Assembly: GCA_900546325.1 (NCBI GenBank)
Contig: URCR01000037.1
Location: 1-28,591, forward strand
DNA length: 28,591 bases
Source of the DNA: an uncultured Lachnospiraceae bacterium
GTDB taxonomy: Bacteria > Bacillota > Clostridia > Lachnospirales > Lachnospiraceae
Direction of reading: 5' to 3'
The notes under the pieces were generated by a model. The model ran no database searches. It was not told the origin of the DNA and saw nothing but the letters and a program-made list of their open reading frames with translations. How positions within the stretch are numbered: position 1 is the first letter of the stretch; every line of letters begins with the position of its first letter. Shown in pieces: positions 8,353-16,851 of the stretch. The translations under genes and the position numbers were made by a program.

Positions 8353-9756
8353 TTACTTTCCTGCTGCTCTCTTTTCTAATTGTACTCTGATTTCTTCCAG
8401 TTTTGTCTTAGAAAGTGGATACCAGAAAATTAAGATTAATGCAATAATGAAATATCCTACTGCCGGAATACCTGTTGCAACTGCATAGATTGCCTGTTTT
8501 ACCTCAGCTGTCTGATCAATTCCAACTCCTGACTGGTAGCCGATGAATGCAAGTGCATATCCACCAAGTCCTCCCGCAAGTGCCTGTCCAAGCTTTCTTG
8601 CAAAAGAGTATACACCGTATACAGTACCACCGTCTTCAGATCCTGTTGTCACTGTCTGATAGTCAATGATATCTGTGATAAATGCCCAGATCATCAAGTT
8701 GAAAAGCCCACTTCCAAGGTTTCCTAATAAGATGATTCCACAGAATAACCACGCATTTTGAATCTTTGTCACAAATAAGACTGCATATACAGCTGCTGCA
8801 AAAAGCAGTGCTACACTGGATGCCTCTTTCTTTCCGAATCTCTTAGTAATTTTACCAGAAAACGGTGCAAGAATCAATGTACATGCGGTACCTAATAAGC
8901 TTGCAACTGACATTGCTCTTGTGTTCTTGAAGTAGTCCTGATACAGATATACGTTCATAGACTGTGCAAGAAGGCTTGAGAGCAGAAGAACGATCGCTGC
9001 AGCAATGATAGATACAAGTGCACGGTTTCCAGCAAGTCCTTTCACAAGTTCTTTTGCAGATGTCTTCTTCTCAACTGTCTTCGGCTGTGTAATCACACGC
9101 TCAGTAGACCATTTGTAACAGATTGTATAACAGATAAATGCACATACTGCGAAGATTAATGCAAGGATGAACATACGCTCACCAACTAATACCTGATTTC
9201 CTGCTTCGTCTTTCACATATACAACCATCGGAGCCACAAATCCAACGATAACGCCTGCGAATGCAGCACCTACACTTCTGAATGTGGAAAGCTGTGCACG
9301 CTCTACCGGGTCTGTTGAGATTGCTGCCGCCATAGATCCGTATGGGATATTAATAGCTGTATAGCAAATGCTTCCCCATAAGATATAAGTCACAAAGATA
9401 TAAACAACTTTCAGTGTGTAAGAAAGTTCTGCTACCCAAGGAACAAATACTAATACTCCCGCGAGTACTACCGGAATACTCATTCTTCTGATCCAAGGAC
9501 GGTATCTTCCTTCTTTCCCTGGTTTGCAGCTGTCTACAATTCGTCCCATTCCGATATCTGAGAACGCATCTACCACACGAGCTACTAAGAACAATGTTCC
9601 GACTACACCAGCACTGATTCCAAGCACACTTGTGTAGAACACCATCAAAAACTGGCTGACCAGAATGAAGAAAAAGTCGTTACCAAAATCTCCACACATG
9701 TAAGCGATCTTATCTTTCATTCCGAAAGGTTTGTTGTTATTTACTGAACTTGCCAT
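8353..9756 (-). CDS. GPH-family sugar:cation symporter, probable glucuronide transporter
   Basis: A 467 aa integral membrane protein with about 12 hydrophobic segments, of the glycoside-pentoside-hexuronide:cation symporter family within the major facilitator superfamily. Family signs are KIAYMCGDFGNDFFF near the N-terminus, DAFSDIGMGRIVD in the first cytoplasmic loop, and GRYRPWIRR after the second helix. It is the first gene of the uronate operon, so glucuronides or hexuronates are the likely substrates and the intact glycoside would enter for cleavage by the cytoplasmic GH2 enzyme. An upstream extension to 9789 exists, but ATG at 9756 has AGGAGG six bases away and starts in the expected place. 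Substrate is inferred from context. Confidence 0.88.
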   Translation of the reverse strand: MASSVNNNKPFGMKDKIAYMCGDFGNDFFFILVSQFLMVFYTSVLGISAGVVGTLFLVARVVDAFSDIGMGRIVDSCKPGKEGRYRPWIRRMSIPVVLAGVLVFVPWVAELSYTLKVVYIFVTYILWGSICYTAINIPYGSMAAAISTDPVERAQLSTFRSVGAAFAGVIVGFVAPMVVYVKDEAGNQVLVGERMFILALIFAVCAFICYTICYKWSTERVITQPKTVEKKTSAKELVKGLAGNRALVSIIAAAIVLLLSSLLAQSMNVYLYQDYFKNTRAMSVASLLGTACTLILAPFSGKITKRFGKKEASSVALLFAAAVYAVLFVTKIQNAWLFCGIILLGNLGSGLFNLMIWAFITDIIDYQTVTTGSEDGGTVYGVYSFARKLGQALAGGLGGYALAFIGYQSGVGIDQTAEVKQAIYAVATGIPAVGYFIIALILIFWYPLSKTKLEEIRVQLEKRAAGK

Positions 9757-10001
9757 TTTCATCCTCCTAAAATCTTTTTCTTTCGGCATGTTTGCTTTTT
9801 GCTCCCTTCCGGCTGCGGGCAGTTTTGCAGCATACTGTTTCCGCTGTCAGATGGCTCAAAAAGTCTTTTCTCTTTCGGCCTGTCTCGACCTTGTTATTAC
9901 TTTAACACATATTTTTTATAAGCGAGAGGAGAATTCTCATTGATTTTCGTATTATTTTCATGTATTTTATTAGTATATAAAATAATTTTAAGGAGATGAT
10001 T
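9757..10001. promoter_or_regulatory. Divergent regulatory region of the glucuronide operon
   Basis: A 245-base gap between the leftward operon and the rightward AraC gene. It contains a 10-base perfect palindrome GAGAATTCTC (9930-9939) between the two transcription directions, and a minus-strand TATAAA (about 9915-9920) without a good -35, as expected of an activator-dependent promoter. The roughly 130-base leader before the transporter has only a weak GCTGC/GCAGC stem (9812-9831). I saw no clear cre (CcpA) site. Confidence 0.5.
9940..9968 (+). promoter_or_regulatory. Possible promoter of the AraC regulator gene
   Basis: Plus-strand TTGATT (9940-9945), a 17-base spacer and TATTTT (9963-9968), about 34 bases before the AraC start. 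It is a reasonable but not unique match in very AT-rich DNA; TATATAA at 9974-9980 is an alternative -10. Confidence 0.4.
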
Positions 10002-11252
10002 ATGAAACAACCGAATATTTTCGCATTTCTTACAGACCTTCTACACTCTACGCTCAAAGTACAGTCCGCCGTCCTGACACCTCCATTTGAACATCTGGAG
10101 CAGATTGACTTCGGACTCCGCAGGAAAATCTGGAGTGATTTCGACTACCACAGTCTGCTCTCCGATGCTCCAAATGTTACATATGATAATTCTATTTATT
10201 TCATGGAAGATAATTTTTATTCACATTATGTAATTTTTAAACATCCTGAATTTACCGGCAGTTATTATTATGTAGGTCCATTTCTCACCAGGACTGCAGA
10301 CGATGCTTTTCTTTCGGAGATTCTTCTGAAGAATCATCTCTCCGAGAATATGAGGGATTCCCTCCGCACTTATTATAATACGATTCCGGAAATCGAAATG
10401 CGGACAATCATCGCCACACTCAATACTGTTGGCAGCTATCTGTACGGCGGCCCGGAATCCTACCTCGTTCATTTTATTACTGAGAACTGGGGGCCGAATG
10501 ATGTCAGTTATGAATCTGCATCTACCCCTGAACTATACCTTTCTATGGATGTTATGGAAGAGCGTTACCGGAGGGAAAACGAACTGCTGGAAGCAATTTC
10601 CAGAGGAGACAGAAGAAATGCACTGAAATCTTTTCACGCATTTAGCAGCACCCGTTTTGAGAGCCGGACCAAAGATCTTGTGCGCGACTCAAAAAACCGG
10701 CTTGTAATCTTAAATACACTGTGCAGAAAAGCCGCTGAAAAGAGTTTTGTCCACCCGATTTACTTAAATGAAATCTCGACAGCCTATGCGATACAGATCG
10801 AAGACTCCACTTCTGTGGAAGAACTGAATGCTCTGATGCTTGATATGATCCGTAGATATTGTCTGCTTGTCCAGAATCAGTCCATGTTGAATTACAGCCC
10901 GGTTATCCGCAAGACATTGAATTACATCCACTTCAATCTGCATCATCCGCTTTCATTGAAATCGATTGCAGAAGTGCTGAATGTAAATCCAAACTATCTG
11001 TCGACCATTTTCAAAAAGGAACTTGATGTCACACTGACAGAATTTATCAATCAGCAGAGAATCCATATTGCGGTCAAACTATTGAATACAACCGACCTCC
11101 AAATTCAGGATGTCGCCTGGAACGTAGGAATGAATGATGTCAACTATTTTACAAAGCTGTTCAAAAAGGCGGTCGGTGTGACTCCAAGCTGCTATAAGAA
11201 AAATATTAAGCGGGCTGCTCCACATGACAAACAAGTTTCATCGGTAACATAG
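10002..11252 (+). CDS. AraC/YesN-like transcriptional regulator of the glucuronide operon
   Basis: A 416 aa cytoplasmic DNA-binding protein. The last 100 residues (about 301-400) form the double helix-turn-helix AraC domain, with LKSIAEVLNVNPNYLSTIFK as the first helix-turn-helix and the typical DVNYFTKLFKKAVGVTP close. Residues 1-175 look like a ligand-sensing domain (YYYVGPF at 88-94), and 183-295 is a helical linker starting EERYRRENELL. ATG at 10002 is preferred over 9996 because AAGGAG at 9990-9995 is then six bases away. It is the only plus-strand gene and faces away from the uronate operon, so it probably activates that operon in response to a uronate or glucuronide. It is paralogous to the regulator at 24424-25653. 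Confidence 0.9.
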   Translation: MKQPNIFAFLTDLLHSTLKVQSAVLTPPFEHLEQIDFGLRRKIWSDFDYHSLLSDAPNVTYDNSIYFMEDNFYSHYVIFKHPEFTGSYYYVGPFLTRTADDAFLSEILLKNHLSENMRDSLRTYYNTIPEIEMRTIIATLNTVGSYLYGGPESYLVHFITENWGPNDVSYESASTPELYLSMDVMEERYRRENELLEAISRGDRRNALKSFHAFSSTRFESRTKDLVRDSKNRLVILNTLCRKAAEKSFVHPIYLNEISTAYAIQIEDSTSVEELNALMLDMIRRYCLLVQNQSMLNYSPVIRKTLNYIHFNLHHPLSLKSIAEVLNVNPNYLSTIFKKELDVTLTEFINQQRIHIAVKLLNTTDLQIQDVAWNVGMNDVNYFTKLFKKAVGVTPSCYKKNIKRAAPHDKQVSSVT

Positions 11253-11267
11253 CTTCTTATACAGTAA

Positions 11268-11295
11268 TGGAGCGGAATTGTAAAGTTCCGCTCCA
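11268..11295. terminator. Hairpin between convergent araC-type gene and ftsY
   Basis: Perfect ten-pair stem TGGAGCGGAA/TTCCGCTCCA (11268-11277 with 11286-11295) and an eight-base loop in the 55-base gap between converging genes. GC-rich and symmetric, so it could stop transcription from both sides, but neither side has a strong T-run. Confidence 0.6.
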
Positions 11296-11307
11296 GCTGT
11301 CTTCCTG

Positions 11308-12237
11308 CTACTCTTCTGTTGTAAACAGTGCATTTACAAATTCATCCGGATCAAATTTCTGAAGATCCTCGATATGTTCTCCGACACCGATATATTTTAC
11401 CGGAATGCCAAGCTCTGCCTGGATCGCCACAGCAATCCCTCCCTTGGCTGTTCCGTCTAATTTCGTGAGCACGATTCCGGTAATATCTGCCGCCTCTTTA
11501 AATTCTTTCGCCTGGGCGAGTGCATTCTGTCCGGTTGTTCCGTCTAACACAACAAGTGTCTCCCTGTATGCTTCCGGATATTCCCGGTCGATGATCCGGT
11601 TGATCTTCTTTAGCTCTTCCATCAGATTTTTCTTATTATGCAGACGTCCTGCCGTATCACAGAGAAGTACATCTGCCTTTCTTGCTTTTGCAGCCTGCAC
11701 TGCATCATAGACAATCGCGGCCGGGTCTGCACCTTCCTGTCCTCCGATCATATAGGCATCCGCTCTTCTTGCCCATTCTGTGAGCTGTTCTCCGGCTGCC
11801 GCACGGAAAGTGTCCGCAGCCGCCAGCACAACTTTCTTTCCTTCTTCTCTGAGTTTTCCCGCAAGCTTTCCAACCGTTGTCGTCTTTCCGACCCCGTTTA
11901 CTCCGATGACAAGCACAACAGAAGTGCGGTTTTCAAATTCATATGCGGTATCTCCGATACTCATCTGTTCCTTGATACTGTCGATCAGAAGCTGTTTGCA
12001 CTCTGCCGGCTCCTTGATATGGTTCTCTTTCACTTTCGCCTTCAGATCTTCAATGATCTTCATCGTCGCATGGATTCCAAGATCTCCCATGATCAGTATC
12101 TCTTCCAGTTCTTCATAGAAATCTTCATCAATACTTGAAAATCCATTAAAAATACTGTCGATTCCGGATACAATGTTATCTCTTGTCTTTGCAAGTCCGG
12201 ATACCAGCCGTTTGAAAAATCCTTTTTTCTCTCCCAT
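11308..12237 (-). CDS. ftsY: Signal recognition particle receptor FtsY
   Basis: SRP-receptor GTPase that docks ribosome-SRP complexes at the membrane for co-translational insertion. 309 aa, with the N-domain helices (about 1-95) and the G domain: P-loop GVNGVGKTT (112-120), DTFRAAA (142-148), DTAGR (194-198) and TKLD (258-261). The long acidic A domain of E. coli FtsY is missing, as usual in Firmicutes; membrane contact probably uses the basic N-terminus MGEKKGFFKRL. ATG at 12237 has AGGAGGG eight bases upstream, although the frame runs to 12267 inside smc. It follows smc by 13 bases and is the last gene of the rnc-smc-ftsY unit. Confidence 0.97.
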   Translation of the reverse strand: MGEKKGFFKRLVSGLAKTRDNIVSGIDSIFNGFSSIDEDFYEELEEILIMGDLGIHATMKIIEDLKAKVKENHIKEPAECKQLLIDSIKEQMSIGDTAYEFENRTSVVLVIGVNGVGKTTTVGKLAGKLREEGKKVVLAAADTFRAAAGEQLTEWARRADAYMIGGQEGADPAAIVYDAVQAAKARKADVLLCDTAGRLHNKKNLMEELKKINRIIDREYPEAYRETLVVLDGTTGQNALAQAKEFKEAADITGIVLTKLDGTAKGGIAVAIQAELGIPVKYIGVGEHIEDLQKFDPDEFVNALFTTEE

Positions 12238-12250
12238 ATATAATTCCCTC

Positions 12251-15200
12251 CTACTTTTCCAGCTCATCTTCCAAAAGGTTTACCGACACCAGGGTCGATA
12301 CTCCCTTCTCCTGCATCGTAATTCCATATAACCGGTCAGCCGCTGTCATCGTACCTCTCCGGTGGGTGATCACGATAAACTGTGTATGTTTTGTTAATTT
12401 ATGTAAATATTTTGCAAAGCGTGTTACATTTGAATCGTCAAGCGCCGCCTCAATCTCATCAAGAAGACAGAACGGGGACGGCTTTAAATTCTGGATCGCA
12501 AACAACAATGCAATAGCCGTAAGCGCCTTTTCCCCTCCGGAAAGCTGCATCATATTTTGAAGCTTTTTCCCCGGCGGCTGCGCAATGATACGGATTCCTG
12601 CTTCGAGGATATCTTCTTCCTCTAACAGTTCGAGTGTCCCCTTTCCTCCGCCGAAAAGTTGTTTGAACACACTGTCGAATTCTTTTGCAATCTTTGCGAA
12701 CTGCTCCTGGAACTGCTTCCGCATGGCGGTATCCAGTTCTTCAATAATCTGGATCAACGTCTTTTCTGCCTCCACAAGATCATCATGCTGTCCTTTTAGA
12801 AATTCATAACGCTCAAGTACCGTTTTATAGTCCTCAATTGCATTGACGTTGACCGTGCCAAGCGTTTTAATCTCTGTTTTTAATCTGTGAATCTCTTTCT
12901 TTAACAGAGCCGGATCAAGAAGTTCCTCCTTCCTCATCTCTAACGCATGAGAATAAGTCAGCTCATACTCTTCCCACATATAATTCATCAGCTTTTCTGT
13001 CTGTTCATCCAGACTAGTTTTTTTACTGTCCAACCGGAAAATTTCTTTGTCAAGCTCAGAGATATGGCGGGATAATTCTTCTCTTCTCTGAAAAATCTCC
13101 TTCTGCACAGTCTGCAACTTTTCTTTCTGCGCCACATAAGATGCAAGCTCCTCTTTGGCAGCATCCAATTCTTCTTCCAGCTGCAAGATCTGCTGCTGCA
13201 GCTCCGAAATCTGTTGCTGCCGCCCCGAAATATCGTTTGCAGCATGTTTCTTTCCTGCACGGAGCTTTTCCTCCTCCTGTAATCTGCGAAGCATTTCTTC
13301 TTCCATTCGTTTTAAATTTTCCTGCAGAAACACTTCCTTTTGCTCCAATGCCGCCGCCTCAAGATGTGCTGTCTCTGCTCGTTTTAGACAGAGTGATTCC
13401 TTCTCCTTCTTCTGCCCGACTTCTTCCTGGAGGAGTTGGATTCTGCGCTGAAATTCCTTCTCCAGCAGTTCAGATGTCTCCAGTTCCATCTGGATCGACT
13501 CCTGATTTTCAAGGATCTCCGCCATCTGGCTCTCCAGACGCATCCCCTCCCGGCGGATATCGGTAAATGCCTGACTGGTCTCTCCCTGCTTTTCCCTCGC
13601 CTGCGCGAGATTCATCTTTGCAGTATTCTGCTTCACATACAAAGTCTGAAGTATTTCACGGATTTTTTCGAGATTTGTATAGCAGGCCGTCCGCTTTTCT
13701 TTATCCCGGATGACAGCAGACTGCATCTCCTGCATCTCCTGGTACAGTCTGCGGACTGCCTTCTCATACTCTTCGATCTCACGTCTTCTGCTTAAGAGAT
13801 TGCTTGCGTTTTTAAATGACCCTCCTGTCATTGAACCGCCAGGGTTCATCAGTTCCCCTTCCAGTGTCACGATCCGCAGGGACTGTCTATACTTCCTCGA
13901 CAGTGCGATTCCATCGTCAATCGTATGGACAACAACCGTTCTTCCAAGCAAATGGTCTACCAGTTTCTGATACTTCGGCTCTGCGGTTACCAGTGCGCTT
14001 GCAAGGCCTATGACTCCCTTCTCCCGGAGCGCCTCTTGCTGTCGGATTCCGGCAGTTCCATTGATTCCGGTCAACGGAAGAAATGTTGCACGTCCATATT
14101 TGTTCCGCTTTAGAAACGCAATCATGCGCTTGGCAGTCTCTTCACTGTCGGTAACAATGTTCTGGATATTTCCTCCAAGGGCTGTCTCAATCGCAATCTC
14201 ATAAGTTTTATCCACTTTGATCAAGTCCGCCACAACCCCTAAAAGTCCTCTTTCCTCTTCTTTCCGCTCCATAATCTTGCGGATACTTCCTCCATAGCCA
14301 TCGTACCGCTCCGTCAGGTTTCTGAGAGATTCCAGCCTTGACTGCTCCCTGTGGAACGTTGTCTGGCCGATTCGCAGCTGTTCATTCTGATCTTTCAGCT
14401 GTTTCTGAAGCTGTTCAATCTCACATTCCAGCCGGCTGCTCTCCGCTTGCTGCTTTTCGATCTCTTGCTGAACCGCAAGAAGTTCCTCTTCATATTTTTT
14501 TAATTGTGCTTCCTGCTCTCCGGAGTTGCTTTTCATCTCGATCAGTCGCTGATTCATCTGTGCCCGCTGAACTTTTGTCTGTTCCATCATCGTATCATAA
14601 TGCTGGAGTTTTGCTCTCGTAGAAGCACGGTTTTCTAACAGCTGCATCGTGTCATTCTTCTTTCCTTCCACAGCAGCAAGAAGCTCTGCAATCTGGCTCT
14701 GAATTTCCTTCAGGCTTTCTTCCGCCTGCATCTCTTCTTTCTTTGCCCCGGAGAGCTTCTCCCTCAATTGTTCCTCTTCTTTTGAGAACTCTGTTTTCTG
14801 CCCCCCATACTCCTTTAACTCCTTTGCGATCACAAGAAGCCGCTGATCATAATGGGTATCACTCATCTTCGCAGTCCGGATCTGTTCTTCCAGTACTTGA
14901 ATCTGACTCTCCGTCTGTTGTTTTGTTAAAGTTTTTTCATTCCTTCTTGTACGGCACCCTTCCATCTGCAGTTCGGTCTCGGAAAGATTCTGTTCTTGTT
15001 TCTCGTAGGCGTTTTTCAACTCTTCATGCTTTTCCTTCGCTTCCTCTAATTCCCTCACAGCATCATCAAGAGATATCTGAGCCGTTTCTATCTGCTCTTT
15101 CAAACGGATGGTATCCATTAAAAACATATTAATATCATAGATTTTTAATTCTTCCTTTTTCTTCAGATAGATTCTCGCCGTTTCCGACTGCCGCCTTAAC

Positions 15201-15811
15201 GGCTCCACTTGCTTTTCAAGCTCCGATAAGATATCGTTGACACGAACGAGATTCTGTCTCTCGTCTTCCAGCTTCCTGACAGAAAGATACTTTCGCCGCT
15301 TAAACTTGACAATTCCTGCCGCCTCATCAAAAAGTTCTCTCCTATCCTCCGGCTTCCCACTTAAAATCTTATCGATCTGCCCCTGCCCGATAATCGAATA
15401 TCCTTCCTTCCCGATTCCGGTATCATAAAAAAGTTCATTGACATCTTTCAGTCTGCAAGCCGTTCCATTGATCAGGTATTCGCTTTCCCCGGAACGGTAC
15501 AGCTTTCTTGTGACAGTCACTTCATGATAGTCAACCGGAAGCTGATGATCTGCATTGTCCAGTGTGATCGCAACCGAAGCATAACTTAAGGGCCTGCGGT
15601 TTTCTGTCCCCGAAAAAATAACATCCTGCATCGATCCTCCGCGCAGCTGTTTTGCCCTCTGTTCTCCGAGCACCCATCGCACTGCATCCGCGACATTGCT
15701 CTTTCCGCTTCCATTCGGCCCTACAATCCCTGTAATTCCATTATGAAACTCAAACAAAATCTTATTTGCAAAAGACTTAAATCCCTGCACTTCGATACTT
15801 TTTAAATACAT
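12251..15811 (-). CDS. smc: Chromosome segregation protein SMC
   Basis: Structural-maintenance-of-chromosomes ATPase that loads on DNA with ScpA/ScpB and organises the nucleoid. 1186 aa, the normal bacterial size. Walker A GPNGSGKSN lies at 31-39. A long coiled coil rich in Glu, Gln, Lys and Arg is interrupted by the hinge (about 500-680, with glycine-rich NPGGSMTGGS near its end). A second coiled coil leads to the ABC signature LSGGE (1090-1094) and Walker B FCLLDE (1114-1119). The ribosome binding site (AGGTGA) overlaps the rnc stop seven bases upstream, indicating translational coupling. The rnc-smc-ftsY order is standard in Firmicutes. Confidence 0.98.
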   Translation of the reverse strand: MYLKSIEVQGFKSFANKILFEFHNGITGIVGPNGSGKSNVADAVRWVLGEQRAKQLRGGSMQDVIFSGTENRRPLSYASVAITLDNADHQLPVDYHEVTVTRKLYRSGESEYLINGTACRLKDVNELFYDTGIGKEGYSIIGQGQIDKILSGKPEDRRELFDEAAGIVKFKRRKYLSVRKLEDERQNLVRVNDILSELEKQVEPLRRQSETARIYLKKKEELKIYDINMFLMDTIRLKEQIETAQISLDDAVRELEEAKEKHEELKNAYEKQEQNLSETELQMEGCRTRRNEKTLTKQQTESQIQVLEEQIRTAKMSDTHYDQRLLVIAKELKEYGGQKTEFSKEEEQLREKLSGAKKEEMQAEESLKEIQSQIAELLAAVEGKKNDTMQLLENRASTRAKLQHYDTMMEQTKVQRAQMNQRLIEMKSNSGEQEAQLKKYEEELLAVQQEIEKQQAESSRLECEIEQLQKQLKDQNEQLRIGQTTFHREQSRLESLRNLTERYDGYGGSIRKIMERKEEERGLLGVVADLIKVDKTYEIAIETALGGNIQNIVTDSEETAKRMIAFLKRNKYGRATFLPLTGINGTAGIRQQEALREKGVIGLASALVTAEPKYQKLVDHLLGRTVVVHTIDDGIALSRKYRQSLRIVTLEGELMNPGGSMTGGSFKNASNLLSRRREIEEYEKAVRRLYQEMQEMQSAVIRDKEKRTACYTNLEKIREILQTLYVKQNTAKMNLAQAREKQGETSQAFTDIRREGMRLESQMAEILENQESIQMELETSELLEKEFQRRIQLLQEEVGQKKEKESLCLKRAETAHLEAAALEQKEVFLQENLKRMEEEMLRRLQEEEKLRAGKKHAANDISGRQQQISELQQQILQLEEELDAAKEELASYVAQKEKLQTVQKEIFQRREELSRHISELDKEIFRLDSKKTSLDEQTEKLMNYMWEEYELTYSHALEMRKEELLDPALLKKEIHRLKTEIKTLGTVNVNAIEDYKTVLERYEFLKGQHDDLVEAEKTLIQIIEELDTAMRKQFQEQFAKIAKEFDSVFKQLFGGGKGTLELLEEEDILEAGIRIIAQPPGKKLQNMMQLSGGEKALTAIALLFAIQNLKPSPFCLLDEIEAALDDSNVTRFAKYLHKLTKHTQFIVITHRRGTMTAADRLYGITMQEKGVSTLVSVNLLEDELEK

Positions 15812-15818
15812 CTTTCAC

Positions 15819-16508
15819 CTACTGTTCTTTCTTTCTCAGCTTCAAGATCGTCTGATATGCCGCCTCCTGCTCTGAAGCTTTCTTTGTCCTTCCGCTTCCG
15901 GTCCCGTAGCAGACATCTCCGATGTAGGCGGATGTCGTAAAACATTTATTATGATCCGGTCCTTCTTCCTTCTCAAGCACATATCTTACGTTTTCTGTAA
16001 ATTTCGCCTGAACCATCTCCTGAAGGATAGTCTTGCTATCATAAAAGAGCTTTTTATTCTCCAGATCTGATAAAATAAATTTTTGAATGAACTCTTTTGC
16101 ACTAGCAAAACCACCGTCTAAATAGATCGCCCCGATCAACGCCTCCACCGCGTCCGAGGTAATGGAATCCCGCTGCCTTCCACCAGTTGCTTCCTCACCT
16201 TTTCCAAGCAAAAGATAGCTTCCCAGTGTCAGTTCCTTTGCGACAAATGCAAGCGCAGGCTCACAGACGATACTTGCCCTTGTCTTTGTCAACTCTCCTT
16301 CCGGCATGGCAGGGTTCTCAAAAAAGAGTGCTTCACTCGTTGTAAGTTCTAGCACTGCATCACCGAGAAATTCCAGCCGCTCATTGCAATCCTGCTTTTT
16401 CATATGTTTTTCATTCGTATAGGAACTGTGCATCATTGCCTTTTGGAGCAGTTCTTTTCTCTGAAATGTATAACCGATTTTCTTCTCTAATTCCTTTAAT
16501 CTCTGCAT
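15819..16508 (-). CDS. rnc: Ribonuclease III
   Basis: Double-strand-specific endoribonuclease for rRNA maturation and mRNA turnover. From ATG 16508 the protein is 229 aa. It shows the RNase III signature ERLEFLGDA (43-51), the second acidic cluster SDAVEALIGAIY with D119 and E122, and a C-terminal double-stranded RNA-binding domain (about 157-226) ending in the usual KKASEQEAA motif. An upstream in-frame start at 16556 exists but would run through the terminator hairpin; AGAGGAG six bases before 16508 decides the start. Downstream, smc begins seven bases after the stop. Confidence 0.97.
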   Translation of the reverse strand: MQRLKELEKKIGYTFQRKELLQKAMMHSSYTNEKHMKKQDCNERLEFLGDAVLELTTSEALFFENPAMPEGELTKTRASIVCEPALAFVAKELTLGSYLLLGKGEEATGGRQRDSITSDAVEALIGAIYLDGGFASAKEFIQKFILSDLENKKLFYDSKTILQEMVQAKFTENVRYVLEKEEGPDHNKCFTTSAYIGDVCYGTGSGRTKKASEQEAAYQTILKLRKKEQ

Positions 16509-16530
16509 TCTGATTCTCCTCTGATAAAAC

Positions 16531-16554
16531 GAAAAAGCCCGGATGGGCTTTTTC
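16531..16554 (-). terminator. Terminator/attenuator between acpP and rnc
   Basis: Perfect ten-pair stem GAAAAAGCCC/GGGCTTTTTC (16531-16540 with 16545-16554) with a four-base loop, followed on the minus strand by GTTTTATC. It lies 32 bases after acpP and just before the rnc ribosome binding site, so it should reduce read-through from the highly expressed acpP into rnc-smc-ftsY. Confidence 0.75.
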
Positions 16555-16585
16555 ATTTATAAAATAATAGAAATATCGCCTGCTG

Positions 16586-16816
16586 TTAGTTTGTAGCATT
16601 CTTGATCTGTTCTACTGCATCTCCAACTGTTACAATGCTTTCTGCATCTTCATTTGCGATCTCAATGTCAAATGCTTCCTCAATTCCCATAATAATCTGG
16701 AAAATGTCCAGTGAATCTGCTCCCAGATCATCTACAAAAGTAGTATCCATTGTAATTTCATCCGGATTTACATTTAATACGTCCACAATAATTTCCTGTA
16801 ATTTTTCAAATTCCAT
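16586..16816 (-). CDS. acpP: Acyl carrier protein
   Basis: Small acidic carrier (76 aa) that holds growing fatty acyl chains as thioesters on phosphopantetheine. The attachment serine is S35 in LGADSLD. ATG 16816 is chosen over the upstream frame start at 16843 because AAAGGAAA precedes it and MEFEKLQEII is the normal ACP beginning. It lies 35 bases after plsX, whose product uses acyl-ACP, and is followed by a terminator-like hairpin. Confidence 0.97.
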   Translation of the reverse strand: MEFEKLQEIIVDVLNVNPDEITMDTTFVDDLGADSLDIFQIIMGIEEAFDIEIANEDAESIVTVGDAVEQIKNATN

Positions 16817-16851
16817 AACTTTGTTTCCTTTCTGATGTTCCACTTTAATTT

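Noticed and set aside
9757..10001. CcpA cre site in the uronate promoter region
   Set aside because: The nearest match around 9941-9960 has wrong spacing between the TG and CG elements.
11638..12138. Plus-strand frame of 166 codons opposite ftsY
   Set aside because: The minus strand encodes complete FtsY with all GTPase motifs; the plus frame is its shadow.
13141..13566. Plus-strand open frame of 141 codons inside smc
   Set aside because: It is antisense to the SMC coiled coil, has low-complexity Pro/Ala/Ser composition typical of a shadow of Glu/Gln-rich coding, and no ribosome binding site was seen.
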